From contig SVHC01000008.1 of the NCBI GenBank assembly GCA_015056055.1, forward strand, positions 24,262 through 88,261: a DNA stretch of 64,000 nucleotides. The letters run 5' to 3'. Made by a program: the position numbers and the translations under genes. This DNA comes from Clostridiales bacterium. GTDB lineage: Bacteria > Bacillota > Clostridia > Christensenellales > Aristaeellaceae. The stretch's first letter is position 1; each line of letters starts with the position of its first letter. A model generated the notes under the pieces. It did no database searches. It had not been told where the DNA came from and saw nothing but the letters and a program-made list of their open reading frames with translations. Shown here one piece after another: positions 24,771 through 33,602 of the stretch.

Positions 24771-24934
24771 AAGTGATAGAGGCGCGAAGCTGATGGGCAT
24801 GGACGAGCCGGCGGGCTGTGAAACTGTGCGAGGCATCTTCGCCGAATTGGTTCCCCGGGCGCGGGGCGCTGATGGGGTCGTGGAGAATATCCCCGGCACT
24901 GTCCACACGGGACGTGTGGTTGCGCTATCTTGTT
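24771..24934 (+). ncRNA. Lysine riboswitch (L box)
   Basis: The leader carries the conserved L-box order: GATAGAGGCGCGAAG at the start, a distal hairpin, GCCGAATTGG in the middle, GCTGATGGGGTCG, a GGCACTGTC segment, and the closing TGCGCTATC, with P1 formed by GATAG and CTATC. A terminator follows 10 bases later. In this class lysine binding stabilises P1 and favours termination, so dapA-dapB would be off when lysine is abundant. The 3' P1 strand (CTTGT, about 24929-24933) can pair with ACAAG in the terminator arm, giving a plausible antiterminator. Confidence 0.94.
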
Positions 24935-24943
24935 AGAATAATG

Positions 24944-24973
24944 ACGACAAGTATAGGCGCTTGTCGTTTTTTA
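24944..24973 (+). terminator. Riboswitch-controlled terminator
   Basis: ACGACAAG (24944-24951) pairs with CTTGTCGT (24960-24967), then a T tract. Confidence 0.9.
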
Positions 24974-25038
24974 CTGAACGGCAGGTCGGTCACAGGCGAT
25001 AGACTTACAGAAAAACACCGCACAGGAGGAAGATACAA

Positions 25039-25914
25039 ATGATCATGAAGGGAAGCTATGTTGCACTGATTACCCCTTTCCATCCGGATGGAAGCGTCAA
25101 TTTTGAAAAGCTGGCTGAGCTTTGCGAATGGCATGTTCAGAACGGTACTGACGGTATCGTTGCTCTGGGCACCACCGGCGAATCCAGCACCATGAGCCAT
25201 GAGGAGGACGATGCTGTTGTCCGCCGCGTGCTGGACGTTGTAAACGGCCGCATTCCGGTTATCGCAGGCACCGGCTCCAACTGCACCGAAACCGCTATCA
25301 TGAAGTCCAAGGCTGCCCGCGAAATGGGCGCTGACGGTATCCTCGTTATCACTCCGTACTACAACAAGGCCAACGACAAGGGCATGTACCACCACTTTGT
25401 GGACGTTGCAGATGCGGTTCAGATTCCCACCGTTCTGTACAATGTTCCCGGCCGCACCGGCTGTGCACTGTCCCCGGCATGCGTTGGCGAGCTTTCCAAG
25501 CACAAGCACATCGTTGCTCTGAAGGAAGCCAGCGGCAATATGTCCTATATGGCAAAGATTGCGCGCTACATCAACGACGATTTCCAGATTCTCTCCGGTA
25601 ACGACGATATCATCGTGCCGATGATGTCCATGGGCGGTTCCGGCGTTATTTCCGTATTTGCAAACCTCTGCCCGCAGATCTGCCATGATATGGTTCACTC
25701 TTACCTCGACGGCGACCATGAAAAGGCACGCGACATGCAGATCAAGTATCTCGATCTGATCAATGCGCTGTTCATCGAGGTCAACCCGATTCCGATCAAG
25801 GAAGCCATGAACATGATGGGTATGGGTGTTGGCGGCTATCGTCTGCCGCTGTGTGAGATGGAGGATTCCAACCGCGAAGCTCTCCGCCGCCAGCTGGCTG
25901 TTCTCAGGGGGTAA
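25039..25914 (+). CDS. dapA: 4-hydroxy-tetrahydrodipicolinate synthase
   Basis: A 291-residue TIM-barrel class I aldolase. The Schiff-base lysine is K162 in 'ALKEASGNM', with Y134 in 'LYNVPGRTG' and T45/T46 in 'ALGTTGESS'. It condenses pyruvate with aspartate semialdehyde, the first step to diaminopimelate, lysine and, in sporulators, dipicolinate. AGGAGG lies 9 bases before ATG 25039; ATG 25045 is a possible alternative. It is controlled by the lysine riboswitch upstream and is followed by dapB after 5 bases. Confidence 0.97.
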   Translation: MIMKGSYVALITPFHPDGSVNFEKLAELCEWHVQNGTDGIVALGTTGESSTMSHEEDDAVVRRVLDVVNGRIPVIAGTGSNCTETAIMKSKAAREMGADGILVITPYYNKANDKGMYHHFVDVADAVQIPTVLYNVPGRTGCALSPACVGELSKHKHIVALKEASGNMSYMAKIARYINDDFQILSGNDDIIVPMMSMGGSGVISVFANLCPQICHDMVHSYLDGDHEKARDMQIKYLDLINALFIEVNPIPIKEAMNMMGMGVGGYRLPLCEMEDSNREALRRQLAVLRG

Positions 25915-25919
25915 GAATC

Positions 25920-26633
25920 ATGCTTTCTGTTTGCATTATCGGTAACGGCCGCATGGGTCACACCGTTGCGGACGAAATTGCAGCATCCGATGACCTGACT
26001 CTTGCGGGAATGGTGGAAATGGCAAATTGCGAAGCCGATCTTCCCGAGGCGGATATTATCATTGATTTCTCCCATCCGAACAACATCCGCGCCGTATGCG
26101 AGCGTGCCGTGAAGTGCGGGACTGCTCTGGTTCTGGGCACCACCGGACTGGGTGAAGAACATCAGCAGATGATCAATGAGGCTGCCAAGGCTGCTCCCGT
26201 TGTTCAGTCTGCAAACTTCTCCACCGGCGTCGCCATCGTTGAGCGTCTTCTGCAGGAGATGCGCACGGTCAGCCATCTTTTCGATATCGAAATGACTGAG
26301 GCACACCATCGCTATAAGAAGGATGCACCCAGCGGCACTGCAAAGCTGCTTCTGAATGCTATCGACCCGAACAATGAGCGCGGACGCGTTTATGGTCGCG
26401 AGGGTATCGGCGAGCGCAAGGGCGAAATCGGCGTGCACGCTATCCGTGGCGGTACCGTTGCAGGCGACCACACCGTTCTGTTCCTCGGCGAGGATGAGAC
26501 CATCGAAATCAAGCATTCTGCAGCCAGCCGCCGCATTTTTGCCGCAGGCGCACTGACTGCTGCACGCTTTGCTGCCACTCAGCAGCCGGGTCGCTACAAT
26601 ATGCAGGACGTGCTGTGGGGCGAAAAGAAATAA
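25920..26633 (+). CDS. dapB: 4-hydroxy-tetrahydrodipicolinate reductase
   Basis: A 237-residue reductase. The N-terminal nucleotide-binding loop is 'IIGNGRMGHTVA', 'LVLGTTGLGEEH' is the cofactor/substrate junction, and the catalytic-site motif 'AHHRYKKDAPSGTA' provides the His and Lys that bind the substrate. It reduces the DapA product with NAD(P)H. It is shorter than the E. coli enzyme (about 273 residues), mainly in the Rossmann domain, as in several Firmicutes. It is the second gene of the lysine-regulated operon and is followed by a terminator. Confidence 0.96.
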   Translation: MLSVCIIGNGRMGHTVADEIAASDDLTLAGMVEMANCEADLPEADIIIDFSHPNNIRAVCERAVKCGTALVLGTTGLGEEHQQMINEAAKAAPVVQSANFSTGVAIVERLLQEMRTVSHLFDIEMTEAHHRYKKDAPSGTAKLLLNAIDPNNERGRVYGREGIGERKGEIGVHAIRGGTVAGDHTVLFLGEDETIEIKHSAASRRIFAAGALTAARFAATQQPGRYNMQDVLWGEKK

Positions 26634-26663
26634 ATATCTCTCGGACGAAAATACCAAGAAAAA

Positions 26664-26696
26664 TGACCCCGACCTATTCAATGTAGGTCGGGGTCA
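26664..26696. terminator. Bidirectional terminator between dapB and the aminotransferase
   Basis: TGACCCCGACCTA (26664-26676) pairs with TAGGTCGGGGTCA (26684-26696). Confidence 0.9.
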
Positions 26697-26710
26697 ATGT
26701 TTATACTCGC

Positions 26711-27910
26711 TTACACCAGTTCATTCACGAATTCGCGGAGACGACGCATGCCTTCCATAATGTTCGCGCGGGAAACTGCGTAGCTCAGGCGGACGTGATT
26801 ATCGGTGCCGAAGGCAAGACCGGGGACTACGGCAACCTGCTTGGAATTGATCAGTTCCTCGGCAAATGCGCTGCTGCCGTCGATGACAGTATCGCCATGC
26901 TTTTTGCCAATCAGGGCGGAGATGTTCACCATTACGTAGAATGCGCCCTTGGGCAGATTTGCGCTCAGACCCGGAATATCGTTGATGGATTCGGTCAGAA
27001 GAACTCTGCGCGCGGAGAATTCTGCAACCATTTCATGCATAACTTCGCCGCTGTCTGCCAGCGCAACCGATGCCGCATGCTGGGCAATGGAGTTGGCATT
27101 GCTGGTAGCATGGCTTTGGAAGCTGGTCATTGCCTTGGCGATGTGCGCGGGCGAGGCGGTGTAGCCGATGCGCCAGCCGGTCATAGCGAAGGACTTGGAT
27201 ACGCCGTTTACGATAATGGTCTGCTCCTTGATGGCGTCGCTCAGCTGAGCGATGGAAACATGCTGTTCACCGTCATAGATCAGCTTTTCATAAATTTCGT
27301 CGGAAATGACATAGAAGCCATGTTCAACTGCCAGACGAGCAATTCCCTCCAGAACTTCGGTGGGATATACACATCCGTTGGGATTGCTGGGAGAGTTGAC
27401 GATGATGGCCTTGGTCTTGGGAGTGATGGCCTTTTCGATATCGGAAAGCTGCGGAACGAAGTGGTTTTCCTCCGAGGTATGTACAAATACCGGTTCACCC
27501 CATGCCATGCGGACCATTTCCGGATAGCTTACCCAGCACGGAGCGGGGATGAGGACTTCTTCACCGGGATTGAGGATTGCGCTCAGCGCGTTGAAAAGAG
27601 ACTGCTTTGCACCGTTGGAAACAACGATGTTTTCAGGCTTATAGGTAAGATTGTTATCACGCTGGAATTTTCTGCAGATCTCCTCACGCAGCAAAAGCGT
27701 ACCTGCGACGGGGGTATAGCGGGTCTGCCCGCGGTCAATCGCGTCTTTACCGGCGTTGCGGATGTATTCCGGGGTGGGGAAGTCCGGCTCACCTGCGCCG
27801 AAGCCGATTACGTTCTTGCCCTCTGCGCGCAGCTGCTTTGCCTTTGCATCAATTGCCAGCGTTACAGAAGGGGCGATTGCCTTAATGCGGGTAGAAAGTT
27901 CCAAAGCCAT
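26711..27910 (-). CDS. Pyridoxal-phosphate aminotransferase (aspartate aminotransferase, class I gamma type)
   Basis: A 399-residue fold-type I aminotransferase. The PLP lysine lies in 'GVSKSFAMTGWRIGY' (about residue 234), with 'NSPSNPNGCVY' and 'ISDEIYEKLIYDG' as the other cofactor-contact motifs, and a C-terminal 'NHVRLSYAVS' with the substrate-carboxylate Arg. The start ATG at 27910 is chosen over the upstream ATG at 27922, because AAAGG then has normal spacing. It probably makes aspartate from oxaloacetate, which feeds the neighbouring dap pathway, although the genes are convergent and separately controlled. Confidence 0.9.
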   Translation of the reverse strand: MALELSTRIKAIAPSVTLAIDAKAKQLRAEGKNVIGFGAGEPDFPTPEYIRNAGKDAIDRGQTRYTPVAGTLLLREEICRKFQRDNNLTYKPENIVVSNGAKQSLFNALSAILNPGEEVLIPAPCWVSYPEMVRMAWGEPVFVHTSEENHFVPQLSDIEKAITPKTKAIIVNSPSNPNGCVYPTEVLEGIARLAVEHGFYVISDEIYEKLIYDGEQHVSIAQLSDAIKEQTIIVNGVSKSFAMTGWRIGYTASPAHIAKAMTSFQSHATSNANSIAQHAASVALADSGEVMHEMVAEFSARRVLLTESINDIPGLSANLPKGAFYVMVNISALIGKKHGDTVIDGSSAFAEELINSKQVAVVPGLAFGTDNHVRLSYAVSRANIMEGMRRLREFVNELV

Positions 27911-28000
27911 ATATATATCCATCCTTTCGGTTTTGCAAGCTGCAATATATATTCTATGCAGTTTCTTCTTCTCCTGCTTTTGCGAATGTTAAAAATGAAT

Positions 28001-28044
28001 TACGGCCTCCTTTTTCTTGCAAGTTTGCGAAAAAGGAGGCCGTA
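28001..28044. repeat. Perfect 16-bp inverted repeat in the aminotransferase leader
   Basis: TACGGCCTCCTTTTTC (28001-28016) is mirrored by GAAAAAGGAGGCCGTA (28029-28044) around a 12-base loop. It lacks an outer T tract, so a simple terminator is not certain. It lies upstream of the aminotransferase and downstream of the dus terminator. Confidence 0.75.
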
Positions 28045-28096
28045 AATGCCCGAATTTCGGCGAGAGATGCAAATGCGACTTGCTTGTTCCGTCATA

Positions 28097-28135
28097 AAAA
28101 AGATCCCTTATGCATCAATACTATGCATAAGGGAT
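28097..28135 (-). terminator. Terminator after dus
   Basis: A 13-bp stem, ATCCCTTATGCAT with its complement (28102-28134), followed on the minus strand by CTTTTTTA. Confidence 0.9.
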
Positions 28136-28155
28136 GCAAAATGAATTAATAGTAT

Positions 28156-29109
28156 TCATTCAGGCAGCGTTTTCAGGTATTCCTTCAGGCAGGAGCGAAC
28201 TTCTTCCGCCTGCGGCAGGGTGTTGATCCTTTCTCTCAGACGGGCGCTGCCCGGCATGCCGCTTACATACCATGCAACGTGCTTTCGCATTTCGCGCACG
28301 CCGCATGCTTCTCCCATCAGGGAAACCTGCATATCCAGATGTCTGAGCGCCATGTCGACTTTCTGGGAAGGAGTAGGAGCAGTATAGGGTTCACCGGCAA
28401 AGCGAGCCCGGATTTCCGAGAAAATCCAGGGGTTTCCCTGCGCGGCTCTGCCGACCATTACGCCTGCACAGCCGGTTTCCTCCATCATGCGCATGGCGGA
28501 ATCGCCGTCTACAACATCGCCGTTGCCCAGCACCGGAATGGAAACTGCCCGGCATACATCGCGGATCACATTCCAGTCTGCATGACCGGAATAAAATTGT
28601 TCCCTCGTGCGCGCATGAACGGTGAGCGCACATACGCCCACGTCCTCAAGCCTTCTGGCCAGGTCCGGTGCGGTAACACTGTTCCAGCCTGCGCGGATTT
28701 TGACAGTAACAGGAAGGTGAGTTGCCTTTACAGCTGCTTCGGCGACCTTCTGGGCAAGCTCGGGTTCCTTCATCAATGCGGAGCCCTCACCGTTTCCGGC
28801 GATTTTGGGCGCGGGGCATCCCATATTGATGTCAATGAAAGCAAATCCACGGTCGGAAAGTTCTTCTACTGCACGGGACATCAAATCGGGCTCGCGGCCG
28901 AAAAGCTGCAGCCCAAGGCGCTTTTCTCTGGGGCCGCGCCGCGTAAGCGAAATGCTCGCCCGTGCATCCCGGGGTGCGTAAAGATACCCCTTTGCTGAAA
29001 GCATCTCTGTCACGCAGAAAGTCGCGCCCATCTCCTGTGCAAGCAGACGCGCGGGCAAATCGGTTACGCCCGCCATCGGCGCAAGCGCCACAATCCATTC
29101 TTTATTCAT
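28156..29109 (-). CDS. dus: tRNA-dihydrouridine synthase
   Basis: A 317-residue FMN-dependent TIM-barrel enzyme. It starts 'VALAPMAGVTDLPARLLAQE', carries the catalytic Cys at C98 in 'DINMGCPAPKI', 'VTVKIRAGW' for FMN phosphate binding, 'LTVHARTREQFYSGHADW', and the C-terminal 'GVMVGRAAQGNPWIF'. It reduces specific uridines in the tRNA D-loop with NADPH. Its start overlaps the end of the upstream membrane-protein gene by 8 bases, so the two are cotranscribed and probably coupled. Confidence 0.95.
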   Translation of the reverse strand: MNKEWIVALAPMAGVTDLPARLLAQEMGATFCVTEMLSAKGYLYAPRDARASISLTRRGPREKRLGLQLFGREPDLMSRAVEELSDRGFAFIDINMGCPAPKIAGNGEGSALMKEPELAQKVAEAAVKATHLPVTVKIRAGWNSVTAPDLARRLEDVGVCALTVHARTREQFYSGHADWNVIRDVCRAVSIPVLGNGDVVDGDSAMRMMEETGCAGVMVGRAAQGNPWIFSEIRARFAGEPYTAPTPSQKVDMALRHLDMQVSLMGEACGVREMRKHVAWYVSGMPGSARLRERINTLPQAEEVRSCLKEYLKTLPE

Positions 29110-29653
29110 TCTCCACCTGCTCCGGCACGGGTGTGGGTTCCAGGATAACTTTTGTCTGCTTCAGTCCCACGATGCGCCACTGACCGTTTGTTTTCAAAAG
29201 AGTCACGTCGTATTCGCCACCCTGCCAGGCGGGGATATCGCCTGTGACATCATTCACGCGGCTGGAGGCAACTTTGCCTTCGATTTCGGGCACGCGTTCG
29301 GTGATCGTGCAGTATGCCGTATTCTGCCACGGCCATGCCCACAGCCACTCCAGGGTGATAGCGTGGTCAAAATCCGTGATCCGATAATCGATATACGGAG
29401 AATTTTCGGAGAATGCCGCGTTCATTACCGGGTCATTCGCCAGGAATTCTGCGCCGAAATACTTGTTCAGCTCCACTGCGTCCTCGCGGGTGAGAGCTAC
29501 TTCCACGCGTTTGTGCATACCTTCTGTCACCAGAATGTAGATATTTCCCGAGTTGAGCGCCATATAAAACGCTGTGATCAGAATCGCCACGCATACGCAG
29601 ACGATCACAAGGCGCGTGGCAATGAACCATAAGGCTCGTCGGATATATTTCAT
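29102..29653 (-). CDS. Membrane-anchored protein of unknown function
   Basis: A 183-residue protein with a basic N-terminus, one membrane segment (about residues 9-33, 'WFIATRLVIVCVCVAILITAF') and an extracytoplasmic domain ending in 'TYPVPEQVENE'-like residues. 'NGQWRIVGLKQTKVILEP' resembles the last strands of NTF2-like/DUF4878-type domains. The start is placed at Met 29653, since GAGAGG lies 11 bases upstream; the longer ORF from 29737 would start upstream of the predicted transcription start. It overlaps dus by 8 bases. Confidence 0.7.
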   Translation of the reverse strand: MKYIRRALWFIATRLVIVCVCVAILITAFYMALNSGNIYILVTEGMHKRVEVALTREDAVELNKYFGAEFLANDPVMNAAFSENSPYIDYRITDFDHAITLEWLWAWPWQNTAYCTITERVPEIEGKVASSRVNDVTGDIPAWQGGEYDVTLLKTNGQWRIVGLKQTKVILEPTPVPEQVENE

Positions 29654-29742
29654 GGATGAACTTTCCTCTCTGATATTCGATATGCATCGCTTTGACGCGC
29701 GGCATATCGTCGCAGTTGCAAACACATACTTTTTCATTCAAT

Positions 29743-29771
29743 ATTATACCGTCAATTGCGCTCCGGGTCAA
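29743..29771 (-). promoter_or_regulatory. Promoter, minus strand, for the membrane protein-dus pair
   Basis: On the minus strand TTGACC (29771-29766) and TATAAT (29748-29743), spacing 17. Confidence 0.75.
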
Positions 29772-29815
29772 TCCCATTGTAAGCATGCGAATTTTTTGCC
29801 TGATGCATTATCTTC

Positions 29816-29844
29816 TTGATTTGCAATCGTTTTTGCGGTAAAAT
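29816..29844 (+). promoter_or_regulatory. Promoter for the HAD-hprK run
   Basis: TTGATT at 29816-29821 and TAAAAT at 29839-29844, spacing 17. Confidence 0.7.
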
Positions 29845-29862
29845 GAAAGGTGAGGTGTGCTT

Positions 29863-30675
29863 ATGGTACGATTGATAGCATTGGATCTTGATAATACGCT
29901 GCTTACGCCGGAAGGAACCGTTTCCCCGCGCACGATTGTTGCGCTGCGGGAGGCCATGGCGCGCGGCGTTTGTGTGGTTCTGGCCAGCGGACGCATGGTG
30001 GAAGCCATGCGCACAATTGCGGATTCCATCCCGGTAAATGCGCCCCTGATTGCCTTTAACGGTGCGATTGCATGGGATTTGAATGAAAATCGGGCTGCCA
30101 CGCGATTCCCCCTTGCCATGGAGGATGCCAGGGACATCTGCCGCATGGCGGAGGAAAAAGGGCTGCATATTCAGGCTTATCCCGACGGTGGATATTTTTA
30201 CGAAAACACCAACGAATTTTCCCGCTATTATGAAAAAATGATTCGCTATCCCGGCACCGCAACGGGTACGAAGATGAGCGAATTTATCACCACGGACGTG
30301 AACAAGCTTCTGATCATCGCTCCGGAGGAAACCTGCCGTCAGGAACTTCCCGTGTTTCAGAAGGCGTTTGAAGGAAAGGCATCCTTTTTTCAGTCGCGGA
30401 ACATCTATATCGAATGCGTTCATCCTACGGTGGACAAGGGACGCGCACTCGAAGCACTTGCGAAGCATCTGAACATTCCCCGTGAGCAGATCATTGCTTT
30501 CGGCGATGAGGAAAACGATATTCCCATGCTCAGATATGCGCACGTTGGTTATGCCATGGAAAATGCCAAACCTTCGGTGCGCGAAATGGCCGACCGGATT
30601 GCGCCGCACTTTGCAAAGGACGGCGTTGCTCAGGTAATTGAACAACTGATCAGCGAGGGGGAGATGGATTGGTAA
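29863..30675 (+). CDS. Cof-type HAD-superfamily phosphatase
   Basis: A 270-residue protein with HAD motif I 'LDLDNTLL' (D8 nucleophile, D10 acid/base), motif II 'VVLASGR', a C2B cap, the motif III lysine in the cap-core junction ('HPTVDKGRALEAL') and motif IV 'FGDEENDIPML'. This is the Cof/YidA subgroup, which hydrolyses sugar phosphates and other small phosphoesters with low specificity. ATG 29863 follows AAAGGTGAGGTG. It overlaps hprK by 7 bases. Confidence 0.93.
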   Translation: MVRLIALDLDNTLLTPEGTVSPRTIVALREAMARGVCVVLASGRMVEAMRTIADSIPVNAPLIAFNGAIAWDLNENRAATRFPLAMEDARDICRMAEEKGLHIQAYPDGGYFYENTNEFSRYYEKMIRYPGTATGTKMSEFITTDVNKLLIIAPEETCRQELPVFQKAFEGKASFFQSRNIYIECVHPTVDKGRALEALAKHLNIPREQIIAFGDEENDIPMLRYAHVGYAMENAKPSVREMADRIAPHFAKDGVAQVIEQLISEGEMDW

Positions 30676-31592
30676 AGACTGCCGACATGGTCAAGGCGCT
30701 TGGCCTTGAAATTCTCTATCTTGGAAACGGTGACAGTCTGCATATTGAGACTTCCGAAGTCAGCCGCCCCGGTTTGCAGCTTGCCGGCTATTGGGACTAT
30801 TTCGCCCGGGAACGCACGCAGCTGATCGGCAAAGCGGAAGCCTCCTATCTGGAAACGCTGGAAGAGAAGGACCGCCGCGAACGTATCCAAAAACTCATGT
30901 CCTATGACATTCCCTGCGTGATCATCTGCCGCGGTATGGACTGTTTCCCTGAAATGATGGAAGCCGCGCAGGAACGCGGAGTTCCGATCTTCCGCAGCAA
31001 GGAAAACACCACCATGCTGCAGATTCGTCTGATTGTTTTTTTGAACAGCTATCTTGCGCCCAGGAAGACCATCCACGGCGTTCTGGTGGACATTGCCGGT
31101 ATTGGTATGCTGATTACGGGCGACAGCGGAGTGGGCAAAAGCGAAGCTGCACTGGAGCTCATCAAACGCGGACACCGCCTTGTAGCCGATGACGTTGTTG
31201 ATGTCAGCCGGGTAAACGATGAGCGCCTTGTTGGCGAAGCGCCGGAAGCCATCCGTCACTTCATGGAAATTCGCGGAATCGGCATTATTGACATTGCAAC
31301 CATGTATGGTGCGGGCGCGATCATCCGATCCAAATCCATTGATATGAATGTGCATCTGGAGCTGTGGCAGAAGGACAAGGAGTACGAAAGACTGGGTCTT
31401 GAAGAAACCAAAACTTCCATCCTTGGCGTAGAGATTCCGCAGCTTGTGATTCCCATTCACCCCGGTCGTAACCTCGCAGTTGTGCTGGAGGTTGCCGCCC
31501 GCAATCTGCGCCTGAAGCAAATGGGCTTCAATGCTGCAGAGGAAATTGAACGACGCCTGAACGAGCGCCTTATGCGCGGCTCCATGGAATAG
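30669..31592 (+). CDS. hprK: HPr kinase/phosphorylase
   Basis: A 307-residue protein. The P-loop is 'GDSGVGKSEAALELIKRGH' (about residues 151-169), followed by 'LVADDVVDV' and the family signature 'MEIRGIGIIDIATMYG'. It phosphorylates and dephosphorylates Ser46 of HPr in response to fructose-1,6-bisphosphate and phosphate, setting CcpA-dependent catabolite repression. The TTG start at 30669, behind GAGGGGGAGA, is preferred because 'VKTADMVKALGLEILY' matches the usual N-terminus; ATG 30687 is the alternative. It is coupled to the HAD gene and lies just before a glucokinase. Confidence 0.96.
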   Translation: MVKTADMVKALGLEILYLGNGDSLHIETSEVSRPGLQLAGYWDYFARERTQLIGKAEASYLETLEEKDRRERIQKLMSYDIPCVIICRGMDCFPEMMEAAQERGVPIFRSKENTTMLQIRLIVFLNSYLAPRKTIHGVLVDIAGIGMLITGDSGVGKSEAALELIKRGHRLVADDVVDVSRVNDERLVGEAPEAIRHFMEIRGIGIIDIATMYGAGAIIRSKSIDMNVHLELWQKDKEYERLGLEETKTSILGVEIPQLVIPIHPGRNLAVVLEVAARNLRLKQMGFNAAEEIERRLNERLMRGSME

Positions 31593-31617
31593 ATTTTGAA
31601 TAAAAGGAGATAAACAA

Positions 31618-32562
31618 ATGTTGTACGTAGGTATTGATCTTGGCGGCACCGGCATCAAGGCCGGTCTTATCACGGAAGACGGAACGATCCTTGCACAGGC
31701 AGATTGCCCCACCGGCGTTGAGCGCGGCCATGAAGCCGTTATCGCCGACATGGCAAAGCTCGCCCTGACCGTTATTGAAAAGGGCGGAAAGACCCTTGAT
31801 GACGTAAAGTCCATCGGTATCGGTCTGCCGGGCGTTCAGGACCCGCGCACCGGTCATGTTCCCTTCTGCACCAACCTGTACTGGCACGATGTACCCGTAA
31901 TCGAGCTGATGAACAAGTACATCGACAAGCCCATTTACTTTGATAACGATGCAACCGTAGCGGGCCTTGCAGAGTCCGTTGCAGGCGTATCCGCAGGCGT
32001 AAAGAATTCCGTATTCATTACCCTCGGTACCGGCGTCGGCGGCGCAATCATTATTGATGGCAAGCCCTACTCCGGCGCAAACGGCGTAGGCAGCGAAGTG
32101 GGCCACATGATCACCGTAATCGACGGCGAGCCCTGCACCTGCGGCAACAGCGGCTGCTGGGAGCGCTACGCCAGCGCCACTGCCATCATCCGCATGGGCC
32201 GTGAAGTGGCTGAAAAGAAGCCCGCAGGCAGCATCGCCCGCGCAGTCGGCGGCGACCTGTCCCGCATCACCGCAAAGACCATCTTTGACCTCGCCAAGGA
32301 AGGCGACCCGGATGCCACCGAGCTCTTCAACCGCTATGTATACTATCTGTGCGTCGGCATTGTGAACATCATCAACTGCGTTGACCCCGAAGTTCTGGTA
32401 ATCGGCGGCGGCGTCTCCAAGGCCGGCGATTTCCTGCTCAATGCTGTTCGCGCAAAGCTGCCGAGCATGGTATTCTACAAGGCTATGCCGTATGCACGCA
32501 TCGAGCTGGCAACCCTCGGCAACGATGCAGGAATCATCGGCGCCGCAATGCTGGGCCGCTGA
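31618..32562 (+). CDS. ROK-family glucokinase
   Basis: A 314-residue sugar kinase with the ROK phosphate-1 loop 'GIDLGGTGIKAGL', 'DNDATVAGLAESV' (catalytic Asp), the 'GSEVGHM' motif and the zinc site CxCGxxGCWE in 'CTCGNSGCWERYAS'. It phosphorylates glucose or a related hexose with ATP. AAAAGGAGA precedes the ATG, and codon use is strongly biased, suggesting high expression. Its position after hprK links sugar phosphorylation with catabolite control. Confidence 0.94.
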   Translation: MLYVGIDLGGTGIKAGLITEDGTILAQADCPTGVERGHEAVIADMAKLALTVIEKGGKTLDDVKSIGIGLPGVQDPRTGHVPFCTNLYWHDVPVIELMNKYIDKPIYFDNDATVAGLAESVAGVSAGVKNSVFITLGTGVGGAIIIDGKPYSGANGVGSEVGHMITVIDGEPCTCGNSGCWERYASATAIIRMGREVAEKKPAGSIARAVGGDLSRITAKTIFDLAKEGDPDATELFNRYVYYLCVGIVNIINCVDPEVLVIGGGVSKAGDFLLNAVRAKLPSMVFYKAMPYARIELATLGNDAGIIGAAMLGR

Positions 32563-32563
32563 T

Positions 32564-33487
32564 ATGCTGTACTATGCAACCGTTCCCGCTGGGCTTGAAT
32601 CGCTTGTGCGGGACTGTATTCCCAAGGGCAGCCGCCTGATTCGTTCTTCCGGCGGCGCTGCGCTGATCGATTGCCCTGCCCGTCCCAAGGTATGGCCGGA
32701 TCTGTTCACCAATGTGCATCTGGTTCTCTGCCAGGCGCGTACGAATGAATTTGGCCCCATCCTCCGCGTGGCGGAGGCAACGGCAAGCACGGCATTCTTT
32801 GCCTATACGCATCCGCGCCAGTCATTCCGCATTCGCTTTATGAAGGATGGTCATGCCGCCAGCGTGCCGCCTGCGGATCTGGCACGTGCAGAAGCGCTGG
32901 TCAAGCGCACGGGCCATTTCCGCCCGGACAGGGTGAAGGCCGAGCTGGAATTCTGCTATATCCTGCGTCAGGACGGAAATGCATTCTATACGATGCAGCT
33001 TTCCCGCGAGCGTACCCGCGCTGCAAAAGGAATGCTCCGTCCGGAGATCGCCTATGCTCTGCCGCTGTTTGCGGGAGTAAAGACGGGCGAAACCGTAATG
33101 GATCCGTTCAGCGCATCCGGAGCCGTTGCGCAGGCTTTGAAGGCATTCAGTGCAAAGGCCGTTCTGAGCGATCCTGAGGGTGAAAATGGCGCTCTCAAGT
33201 GCCCGGCAAACGCGCTTTCCCATGTCAAGCTGCGCACGATTGATCACGTTGTTACAGTGCTTCCGTGGCTGCTTCCCAAGGGCGAAAGCATGGATGCATT
33301 CTATGCAGCGGTATTCAGTGAATTCCGCCGCACGCTCAAGCCCGAAGGCAATGTCGTGATTCTTTCCGGTGCGCCTGCAGAGGCGGAAAAGGCCGCCTGC
33401 TCCGTAGGATTTGCAGCTGACCGTTCGCTGAGTATTTCTTTCGAAGGCAAAAAGCTTTCCATCATGAGGTTTAAATTACAGAGTTGA
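32564..33487 (+). CDS. THUMP/RlmL-like methyltransferase-related protein with degenerate catalytic motif
   Basis: A 307-residue protein resembling RNA methyltransferases of the TrmN/RlmL type. The N-terminal part ('YYATVPAGLESLVRDC', 'FRIRFMKDG') looks like a ferredoxin-like/THUMP region. 'DPFSASGAVAQAL' (about residue 183) is SAM motif I. The expected N/DPPY or NLPFG motif is replaced by 'TVLPWLLPKGE', so catalysis may be altered or lost. It starts 2 bases after the glucokinase stop and is followed by a terminator. It could be an active divergent enzyme or a pseudoenzyme that still binds RNA. Confidence 0.7.
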   Translation: MLYYATVPAGLESLVRDCIPKGSRLIRSSGGAALIDCPARPKVWPDLFTNVHLVLCQARTNEFGPILRVAEATASTAFFAYTHPRQSFRIRFMKDGHAASVPPADLARAEALVKRTGHFRPDRVKAELEFCYILRQDGNAFYTMQLSRERTRAAKGMLRPEIAYALPLFAGVKTGETVMDPFSASGAVAQALKAFSAKAVLSDPEGENGALKCPANALSHVKLRTIDHVVTVLPWLLPKGESMDAFYAAVFSEFRRTLKPEGNVVILSGAPAEAEKAACSVGFAADRSLSISFEGKKLSIMRFKLQS

Positions 33488-33545
33488 TCCCGGGAGTCTC
33501 TACTTCGCGTGATAGCTATGTTGTTCGATTGAGAATATCACAACC

Positions 33546-33578
33546 GGGCGTTGCCTTTCTGCAAGGCAGCGCCTTTTT
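33546..33578 (+). terminator. Terminator of the HAD-hprK run
   Basis: GGGCGTTGCCTT and AAGGCAGCGCC pair around TCTGC, followed by TTTTTT. Confidence 0.88.
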
Positions 33579-33602
33579 TATTGAAATGACAAGAATAGCG
33601 GA

